A stretch of DNA of 16,357 bases. Origin: Candidatus Omnitrophota bacterium (GTDB taxonomy: Bacteria > Omnitrophota > Gorgyraeia > Gygaellales > Profunditerraquicolaceae). The notes beneath the pieces are model-generated. The model searched no databases. It was not told the DNA's origin and saw only the letters and a program-made list of their open reading frames with translations. The position numbers and the translations under genes are program-made. Where the stretch lies: assembly GCA_026387255.1 (NCBI GenBank), contig JAPLMA010000056.1:1-16357 (forward strand). The letters run 5' to 3'. Of this stretch, positions 6,373-12,671 are shown one piece after another (within the stretch, counting starts at the first letter, position 1; each line of letters opens with the position of its first letter).

Positions 6373-8013
6373 ATGATTCAGTGGCCCAAAACAAATGATG
6401 CTTTAGGAACAGTAAATAGAGGCAATCCTTGTGAAAGCGGATTGTGCACGCTTTGCCGGGTTGATTGTATGGGAAAATGTGAAACTTGGCTTTCTAGCCT
6501 AAAAGGAAGAAAACTTCTTTATCCCAGAGATTACAGTTTTACTACTGCCGGAAGCGCGAACTCAAGCCATATCGGGGTTTCTTATAATTCTTTGCGCATC
6601 AATGGTTATAATTACGGCGCAACCGGGCTTCCGAAGGGGTTATCTAATTCTGAGGATGATTGTATTTTTCCCAATGTAAATATTGAGGGTGAGTTTGGCC
6701 AGGCAGTTAAAACTAAGTTTAGGGTTCCGATGATGACGGGTGCTTTAGGCTCGACTTTTGTGGCCGCCAAATATTGGGAGTCTTTTGCTACTGGTGCAGC
6801 ATTAGTCGGTATCCCGATTGTTGTAGGTGAGAATGTAGTGGGTATTGATAAACAGGCAGAGATTAAGAATGGCAAAATTATTAAAGCTCCGGAATTAGAT
6901 CGCAGAGTTGAAACATTCCTACGTTACTACGATGGTTATGGCGCAATTATCGTGCAGATGAATGTTGAGGATACGCGTAATGGAGTTGCTGAATATGTAA
7001 TTAAAAAATTTGGCGATAAGGTGATTATAGAGTTAAAGTGGGGCCAGGGTGCGAAATGTATCGGTGGAGAAATACAGGTTACTTCCCTAGAGTATGCTCA
7101 ATTCTTGAAAAAACGGGGGTATGTGGTTGATCCTGATCCAACGTTACCCCAAGTGCAGGAGGCTTTTAAAGCCGGGGCAATTAAGTCTATTGCTCGTCAT
7201 AGCCGTTTAGGTTATACCAGTTTGTCATCTGAAAAGCAAGTGGAAGAGAATTTTATGAAAGCCGTGAAGTATTTGCGTAAGATTGGCTATAAGAGAATAT
7301 CATTAAAGACTGGTTCTTATGGTATGGAAGCTTTGGCGATGTCTATAAAATATGCCTCTGACGCTAAACTTGATCTGTTGACCATTGATGGATCAGGTGG
7401 CGGTACAGGAATGAGCCCTTGGAATATGATGGAGACCTGGGGTGTTCCTTCTATACTTTTGCATGCTAAAGCTTATGAGTATGCAGAGATCTTACGTAAA
7501 AAGGGGAAGCAGGTAGTGGATATGGCTTTTGCCGGAGGATTAGCTCGTGAGGACCATATATTTAAGGCATTGGCATTAGGTGCTCCATATACTAAGTTAG
7601 TGTGTATGGGCCGTGCGTTAATGATTCCCGCATATCTTGGTTCGAATATTGAAGGAGTACTCAATCCTGCCGCTAAAACAAAGGTCAGTGGCAGTTGGGA
7701 TAAACTTCCTGCATCTGTAACTGAAATGGGTTCTACTCCTGATGAGCTTTTTGCCGGATATTATGACCTGCAAAAGAAGGTTGGTAAAGATGAGATGAAG
7801 AATGTGCCATTAGGTGCAGTTGCTTTGTGGACATTAGCAGATAAATTAGCGGCCGGTGTGCAGCAGTTAATGGCGGGAGCCAGGAGATTTACGCTTAAGG
7901 CGATTAGGCGTGATGATATATTCTCGGCAAACCGTGAGACAGAGAAAGAAACCGGGGTGCCTTTTATTACGGATGCAGCAGATGATAAGGCTAAGAAAAT
8001 ATTAAAAGGGTAA
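6373..8013 (+). CDS. GltB-like FMN-binding glutamate synthase domain protein with N-terminal cysteine cluster
   Basis: 546 aa. The core resembles the FMN/synthase domain of glutamate synthase large subunit: ELKWGQGAK (G224-K228 within it), DGSGGGTGMSP (from D339) and the phosphate-binding DMAFAGGLAREDHIFKALALGA. Canonical GltB is about 1500 aa; here the N-terminal glutaminase domain and the C-terminal beta-helix are absent, and the CX5CX4C-type [3Fe-4S] motif after the barrel is not seen. Instead the N-terminus has C20, C25, C28, C32 and C36, which could hold an Fe-S cluster but do not form a classical ferredoxin motif. The protein follows nfnAB, whose B subunit is GltD-like, so electrons could come from NfnB or ferredoxin. 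The substrate is uncertain: ammonia from a separate glutaminase, or a reaction other than glutamate formation. It has its own promoter, leader and terminator, so it is a separate transcription unit. Confidence 0.82.
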   Translation: MIQWPKTNDALGTVNRGNPCESGLCTLCRVDCMGKCETWLSSLKGRKLLYPRDYSFTTAGSANSSHIGVSYNSLRINGYNYGATGLPKGLSNSEDDCIFPNVNIEGEFGQAVKTKFRVPMMTGALGSTFVAAKYWESFATGAALVGIPIVVGENVVGIDKQAEIKNGKIIKAPELDRRVETFLRYYDGYGAIIVQMNVEDTRNGVAEYVIKKFGDKVIIELKWGQGAKCIGGEIQVTSLEYAQFLKKRGYVVDPDPTLPQVQEAFKAGAIKSIARHSRLGYTSLSSEKQVEENFMKAVKYLRKIGYKRISLKTGSYGMEALAMSIKYASDAKLDLLTIDGSGGGTGMSPWNMMETWGVPSILLHAKAYEYAEILRKKGKQVVDMAFAGGLAREDHIFKALALGAPYTKLVCMGRALMIPAYLGSNIEGVLNPAAKTKVSGSWDKLPASVTEMGSTPDELFAGYYDLQKKVGKDEMKNVPLGAVALWTLADKLAAGVQQLMAGARRFTLKAIRRDDIFSANRETEKETGVPFITDAADDKAKKILKG

Positions 8014-8039
8014 ATTAAAAAGATCAAGTATCCCTTGGT

Positions 8040-8079
8040 ATAAAAGTGCCGCGTCTATATATAGACGCGGCACTTTTAT
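8040..8079. terminator. Bidirectional-type terminator: 40-bp perfect palindrome
   Basis: The arms (8040-8059 and 8060-8079) are exact reverse complements with a GC-rich core (GTGCCGCGTCTA) and an AT tip. A-rich sequence leads in and TTTTATTTT follows, so the hairpin can act as an intrinsic terminator on the plus strand and, by symmetry, on the minus strand. It closes the gltB-like transcription unit 26 bases after its stop. Confidence 0.85.
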
Positions 8080-8084
8080 TTTAG

Positions 8085-8113
8085 TTGCATGCTGAATAGT
8101 TAAGTTGTAGAAT
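8085..8113 (+). promoter_or_regulatory. Candidate promoter for the HEAT-like/HD-GYP pair
   Basis: TTGCAT at 8085-8090 (4 of 6), a 17-base spacer and TAGAAT at 8108-8113 (5 of 6). Transcription would begin near 8120, next to the GTG start codon at 8121. With no Shine-Dalgarno sequence present, the message would be leaderless. Confidence 0.45.
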
Positions 8114-8120
8114 ATTTACT

Positions 8121-10040
8121 GTGGATAAAGACCAGATCGTTGAAGATTTCTTCCGCAACTTGAGAATTGCGCTCACCAATGCTTTTTCTTATTCTAAAGA
8201 CCATCCTTATTTTATAAAATCTGTTGGAAATTTTAAACTTATACTTGAAGAAATTCTTGTCGTTTTAAATCCGCTTAAAATTGGGGTAACTAACTTAGGG
8301 CTGGTGGTTGACGGAAAGAAATTAACACGAGTTGGTTTTTATGACGAATTGGCCAGGCTATTGCATCAGCGAAAAATAAAAAGCATTGAAATCAGAAGAG
8401 GCGTAAACCTCCAGGAGCTAGTCCAATTTCTTTCCCTTATTTCATTACCGCAAAAAGAGATCTTTAAAAACGGTGGTTTGAGTGTGCTTTTAGAGAATGA
8501 ACGCTTAATCCATTTTACGATAGAGGAGCTGGATTATTCCGCGTTCTTGCATGGAGAAGGCCAGGAGTGTGCTGATATCTGGGGTTTCATGCTTAAAGAT
8601 GCCACGCAGAGTAATGATGCGGTTAAATTAGGGCAGTTGGCAGATGGTTTTGGCCCGTTTATTAATCGGGTTAGCGAAAAAGATCTTTTTGATGCCGAAG
8701 GTATTTCTTCCGAGGTCAATGAGTTCTTGGATTGTTTAAGAGGTAAAAATAAAGAGAAATTTGATAAATGTTCACAAGATGTTTTCCTTTGGCTCTTGCG
8801 CAATAAAAAATCACTTAGTCAGGAAAAACTGATAAAACTTAAACCGGTTTTTAATAGTTTAAGCCAAGAGGATTTTAGTGTTCTTCTTGAGGAAGGGTTT
8901 ATGCAGGATGAAGATTTTGATTCTTTGAGCCTGCAGGTTTTTTCCAAGATTTCCGAGCAGAAGAATTCACCTAAGATCGCGGAAAACTTTTTTAATAAAA
9001 TTAATGCAACACCGGGCTTGATGGATAATCCCCAAACAGTAAAGAAAATCCGAGGTTTATTAAGTACCTCTCAGGATGATCCTCTGTCTGCGGTATACCG
9101 TAACACGCTTGAATCTTTGATCAAAGGTATTTCTTTTTCCGGCAAGCTTATTTTTGATCATAAGCTGCTTAAGGAAAATTACCGTTATATAGTTTTAAGC
9201 ATACTGGCAACCGATGAAAACACAGATATCCTACAAATGGCAGCCGTGAATTTGGGTAAAGAGTTAGCGGGCGTATTTGAGGATAATGATGTTGGTTTGT
9301 TAAAAGATCTTTGTGGTGTGTTGGCTAAAAGGAAGCAAGAAAGTATAAAAGCGTGTATTGATCTTGAAAAGAGCCTTTCTTCTTCCATCGAGAATATTGC
9401 TTTAAATAACAGCCTGACTTATGAGCAGGAATTTCTTTTGGAGATGGTTTCTTGGCCTAGTCAGGATTTGAGTTTATATCTGGAAAAAATATTTACTGTT
9501 GAAAAAGTAAATAAGCAGGTTTTAAATTTATTTTTAAGATTGTTTCCAGATAACCTGGAATCCTTTTATCAAAGTATGGATAAAAAAATTCAAGATACAG
9601 AGTTTCTTGGCAGCTTAACCGATGCGTTAAGTCAAGTTGATACGCCCGTAACTCTGAGCGTATTAGAATACATGTATTCTTCCGCTAATGAATTGATTAA
9701 ACTCGAGGCGTTAAAAGCCATGCGTAAATTAAAGAAGGTCGATGTTGCATTTCTTATCTCTCATTTAGAAACGAATTCATTATTACTTAGAAATGGGCTA
9801 CTTTCTGTTTTGATATTGGACGCACAGGCAAAAAAGAATGTTTTAGATTTACTGTTTAGAATTCCTAGCTTTCTAGGAAACAAAAATAAACTTCTTATAG
9901 AGAATATGAAGATTGTTTTTGATTTAAGGTTTGTTGAAGCGATTAGTTGCATTAAGGATTTAAGTCATAGGAGATTTTTCTGGAATAAACAGTTGCGTAA
10001 TAAGGCGATCCAGATATTAAAGGAGTGGAATGCTCGCTAA
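8121..10040 (+). CDS. Protein with shared N-terminal domain and C-terminal HEAT-like repeats, function unknown
   Basis: 639 aa, starting at GTG. No enzyme motif, signal peptide or membrane segment is seen, so it should be cytoplasmic. Residues about 5-135 resemble the N-terminus of the next gene's product: a helical segment with a conserved HP (DHPYFIKS against VHPMFQKS), a strand segment ending in a glycine-rich turn (LGLVVDGKKL against IVGDELAFEK), then a segment with RRGVNLQELVQFLSLI against YRGLSKDELGKFVGVL. The rest is leucine-rich and helical; from about residue 480 it has HEAT-like helix pairs (for example NELIKLEALKAMRKL). HEAT scaffolds usually bind proteins. The 11-base overlap with the HD-GYP gene suggests the two are partners, but no pathway can be named. 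The start is the only one that fits the predicted promoter; an internal start is possible. Confidence 0.65.
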   Translation: MDKDQIVEDFFRNLRIALTNAFSYSKDHPYFIKSVGNFKLILEEILVVLNPLKIGVTNLGLVVDGKKLTRVGFYDELARLLHQRKIKSIEIRRGVNLQELVQFLSLISLPQKEIFKNGGLSVLLENERLIHFTIEELDYSAFLHGEGQECADIWGFMLKDATQSNDAVKLGQLADGFGPFINRVSEKDLFDAEGISSEVNEFLDCLRGKNKEKFDKCSQDVFLWLLRNKKSLSQEKLIKLKPVFNSLSQEDFSVLLEEGFMQDEDFDSLSLQVFSKISEQKNSPKIAENFFNKINATPGLMDNPQTVKKIRGLLSTSQDDPLSAVYRNTLESLIKGISFSGKLIFDHKLLKENYRYIVLSILATDENTDILQMAAVNLGKELAGVFEDNDVGLLKDLCGVLAKRKQESIKACIDLEKSLSSSIENIALNNSLTYEQEFLLEMVSWPSQDLSLYLEKIFTVEKVNKQVLNLFLRLFPDNLESFYQSMDKKIQDTEFLGSLTDALSQVDTPVTLSVLEYMYSSANELIKLEALKAMRKLKKVDVAFLISHLETNSLLLRNGLLSVLILDAQAKKNVLDLLFRIPSFLGNKNKLLIENMKIVFDLRFVEAISCIKDLSHRRFFWNKQLRNKAIQILKEWNAR

Positions 10041-11358
10041 GGTTGAAAAAGCTTTTAAAGAGTTGCTCGCCTGTTTTCAGACTGCCAAGTTGTACGGCAT
10101 AGTGCATCCGATGTTTCAGAAATCCCTGGATAAGTCGTATGCGGCTTTTGAGGATGTTTTAGCCCTGCGTCAGGAGATGATTATCGGTATTGTTGGGGAT
10201 GAACTGGCTTTTGAAAAAGAGATTTTTTTTGATTTGGGTAAGCTTTTAAGGCCAGCGATCCTGTATTTAAAAGAAAGGAATATCGAAAGGTTTGCTTTTT
10301 ACCGCGGATTAAGCAAAGATGAGCTGGGTAAATTCGTAGGTGTTCTTGTTGGCCCGAAAGAATATTTTAAGGCAGACCCGCAGATGTTACTGGCTCATCT
10401 TGGGGTGAAAAATATAAGCATCGGCAAACTGAAGATTAATGATCAGAAGGATAACGATTTTTTTACGGGTGGACAGCTTGAACTTTATAATTCTTCTGTG
10501 GATAGGGTTAGCCAGGTTTTATCTAGCGTGCTTAATTCTGAAAAGATTGATCCGCTGGGGCTTAAATTTTCTTTAAATAATATTATTGATGGTTTAGGCA
10601 CACAACGTCAGGAGTTGTTAAAATTAATTACGGTAAAAAGGTATGATGTGGAAATTTATGTACACATGCTCAATGTTTCCATTTTTGCCATGTATTTTTC
10701 CTCGCGCCTGGGGTTTGAAAAGGATGATATATTGGATATCGGCGTAGCGGCTCTTTTTCATGATATCGGCAAGTTGTATATTTCGCGCAAGACTTTACAT
10801 AAGCCTGATAAGCTTAGCGAACAGGAATTTAGCCGCATTAAGAGCCACACGGTTTTAGGCGCTGAGTTTATGTTTGAATATGTCGATAGTTTGGGGATTT
10901 TACCGGTGGTCGTTAGTTTCGAGCATCATCTAAAATATGACTCTTCCGGATATCCCCGCCTACCTTTGTTAAGAAAACAGCATATCGTTTCTTCAATTGT
11001 TGCGATCTGCGATGTTTATGATGCTCTTTCGCAAAGACGGGGCTACAAGCAGGATTATTCACCGGATGTAGTCTACAATATTATGAACAAAGACAAAGGA
11101 AGCTCTTTTGATCCAGAGTTGCTGGATAAGTTTTTTAGAGTTATGGGTTTTTGGCCAATTGGCTCGGTGGTGGCTTTAAATGACGGTAGCATAGCTTTAG
11201 TCAGGGATGAGAATGAGTCTGACATCCGGCGGCCAAAAATTGAGATCGTCTCACCAGTTGACAAAAAACGCCTGGTGGATTTAACTCAAGAAACGGCTTT
11301 AAGTATTCAGCGTTATCTTAATCCTTGGAAGGAAGGCAAGGAGTATTTGTCTCATTAA
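10030..11358 (+). CDS. HD-GYP domain protein with shared N-terminal domain (putative cyclic-nucleotide phosphodiesterase)
   Basis: 442 aa. The N-terminal 130 or so residues form the domain shared with the preceding gene. From about residue 200 an HD-GYP phosphodiesterase domain follows: FHDIGK with H244-D245, SFEHHLKYDSSGYP with H299-H300 and G307-Y308-P309, and CDVYDAL with D328. The canonical HHExxDGxGYP is changed to HHLKYDSSGYP, so the glutamate and first glycine differ; metal-binding histidines and aspartates are retained, so activity on c-di-GMP or a related dinucleotide is possible but not certain. There is no receiver, sensor or membrane domain, so the shared domain may be the input module. 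The ATG lies within the previous gene and has AAAGGAG at 10019-10025. It is followed by a promoter and hairpin at 11366-11448 that also can end this operon. Confidence 0.85.
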   Translation: MLAKVEKAFKELLACFQTAKLYGIVHPMFQKSLDKSYAAFEDVLALRQEMIIGIVGDELAFEKEIFFDLGKLLRPAILYLKERNIERFAFYRGLSKDELGKFVGVLVGPKEYFKADPQMLLAHLGVKNISIGKLKINDQKDNDFFTGGQLELYNSSVDRVSQVLSSVLNSEKIDPLGLKFSLNNIIDGLGTQRQELLKLITVKRYDVEIYVHMLNVSIFAMYFSSRLGFEKDDILDIGVAALFHDIGKLYISRKTLHKPDKLSEQEFSRIKSHTVLGAEFMFEYVDSLGILPVVVSFEHHLKYDSSGYPRLPLLRKQHIVSSIVAICDVYDALSQRRGYKQDYSPDVVYNIMNKDKGSSFDPELLDKFFRVMGFWPIGSVVALNDGSIALVRDENESDIRRPKIEIVSPVDKKRLVDLTQETALSIQRYLNPWKEGKEYLSH

Positions 11359-11365
11359 AAATAAT

Positions 11366-11394
11366 TTGACATTCCCGATTACTTTTGTTATAGT
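11366..11394 (+). promoter_or_regulatory. Strong sigma70 promoter for carA
   Basis: Perfect TTGACA at 11366-11371, a 17-base spacer and TATAGT at 11389-11394 (5 of 6). Start predicted near 11401, which is immediately upstream of a terminator-like hairpin. Confidence 0.75.
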
Positions 11395-11403
11395 TTATTA
11401 AAC

Positions 11404-11448
11404 AAAGGCGTTTAGGAGTCGAATACTCGGCACTAAACGCTTTTTTTT
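11404..11448 (+). terminator. Terminator-like hairpin at the start of the carA leader
   Basis: AAAGGCGTTTAG (11404-11415) pairs with CTAAACGCTTTT (11433-11444), 12 pairs with one G-U; inside the loop GAGT (11416-11419) can pair with ACTC (11425-11428). Eight T residues follow the G-C part of the stem at 11441-11448. It can terminate the upstream operon, but it is also inside the transcript from the promoter at 11366, so it may attenuate carAB or end a short RNA of about 48 nt. Confidence 0.8.
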
Positions 11449-11505
11449 GTAGGAGCTGTTTTTTTAAGTTAAATTAAATAAATTGAGTGTTAAGAGAAAG
11501 TAGCT

Positions 11506-12594
11506 ATGCAGGCAATTTTAGCTTTAGAAGATGGTGTAGTATTTAAAGGCAACTCCTTTGGTTCAAGCGGCGAAGCTTTAGGTGAAGTTGTTTTTAATAC
11601 CAGCATGTCCGGATACCAGGAGATTATTACGGATCCTTCTTATAAAGGCCAAATTGTGATGATGACCTATCCTTTGATTGGTAACTACGGAATTAATCAG
11701 GAGGATGCTGAGAGCCGTCGGCCTTTCTTAGAAGGTTTTGTCGTTAAGGAGTACAGTAAAATCGCCAGCAATTGGAGGAATGAACAGAAGTTAGGAGAGT
11801 ATTTAAAAGAAAATAATATTTTAGCGGTAGAGGGAATTGATACCCGTGCGCTGACTTTGCATATCAGAGAAAAAGGCTCGCTGAAGGCGGTTTTATCTAC
11901 CCAAGATTTTGATCAGAATAGTTTGGTGCATAAAGCAAAAACAAGCCGGGGTTTAGCCGGCCGGGATCTGGTTAAGGATGTTACCATTCCTAGAAAGTAT
12001 GCTTATACGCAGATTAAAGACGGTAAATTTAAGGTGGTGGTTTTAGATTGCGGGGTAAAATATAATATATTAAGGGAATTGTTGCGTTATAAATGTAACA
12101 TTACTGTGTTGCCGGCGCAGGCAACCGCTAAAGAAATTCTTGCCGCTCATCCTGACGGAGTTTTACTTTCTAATGGACCGGGTGATCCGGCGGCAGTAGA
12201 TTATCTGGTCAAAACGACTGCCTGCTTGATTGGCCGTGTTCCGATTTTTGGAATTTGTCTGGGGCATCAGATACTCGCTCTTGCCTTGGGAGGCACAACT
12301 TATAAGCTTAAGTTCGGACATCATGGCGCAAATCATCCGGTAAAAGATTTAAAGACAAATAAAGTTTATATTACTAGCCAGAATCACTCTTTCTGTGTGG
12401 ATATCGATTCTTTGTCGAAAAAAGATATCCAGTTGACGCATGTAAACTTAAATGATGGTACTTTAGAGGGGTTGCGACATAAAAAATTACCGATATTTTC
12501 CGTGCAGTTTCACCCGGAAGCAGCTCCGGGTCCGCTGGATGCCGAATATTTATTCGCGGAATTTACAAAGTTGATGAAGAATAAGAAATCCTAA
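11506..12594 (+). CDS. carA: Carbamoyl-phosphate synthase small (glutaminase) subunit
   Basis: 362 aa, normal for CarA. It hydrolyses glutamine and passes ammonia to CarB for carbamoyl phosphate, needed for pyrimidines and arginine. The N-terminal CarA domain (ALEDGVVFKGNSFG, FNTSMSGYQEIITDPSY) is followed by the class I glutamine amidotransferase domain from about residue 175. The catalytic triad is visible: nucleophile C251 in FGICLGHQ, and H336 with E338 in VQFHPEAAPGPLD. The oxyanion-hole LLSNGPGDP is present. The leader from 11401 to 11505 holds a terminator-like hairpin, so attenuation is possible. The Shine-Dalgarno match (GAGAAAG) is weak. carB follows after 77 bases. Confidence 0.96.
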   Translation: MQAILALEDGVVFKGNSFGSSGEALGEVVFNTSMSGYQEIITDPSYKGQIVMMTYPLIGNYGINQEDAESRRPFLEGFVVKEYSKIASNWRNEQKLGEYLKENNILAVEGIDTRALTLHIREKGSLKAVLSTQDFDQNSLVHKAKTSRGLAGRDLVKDVTIPRKYAYTQIKDGKFKVVVLDCGVKYNILRELLRYKCNITVLPAQATAKEILAAHPDGVLLSNGPGDPAAVDYLVKTTACLIGRVPIFGICLGHQILALALGGTTYKLKFGHHGANHPVKDLKTNKVYITSQNHSFCVDIDSLSKKDIQLTHVNLNDGTLEGLRHKKLPIFSVQFHPEAAPGPLDAEYLFAEFTKLMKNKKS

Positions 12595-12601
12595 AACTTA
12601 C

Positions 12602-12666
12602 AGCTTCTGTTTCGGATTTAGTGTTTCGAATTTGTTTAGAGTCTCGAGTTTAGGATTTAGGGTTTA
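12602..12666. repeat. Degenerate GTTT/TTTAGG-rich repeats between carA and carB
   Basis: The gap repeats short units of the type GTTTCG, GTTTAG, ATTTAG and ends in TTTAGGA-TTTAGGG-TTTA (12649-12666), similar to a telomere-type heptamer. No hairpin or protein-coding potential is seen. The last AGGG (12659-12662) lies 9 bases before the carB ATG and may serve as its ribosome binding site. It looks like slippage-derived or dispersed simple repeat sequence. Confidence 0.5.
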
Positions 12667-12671
12667 AAACT

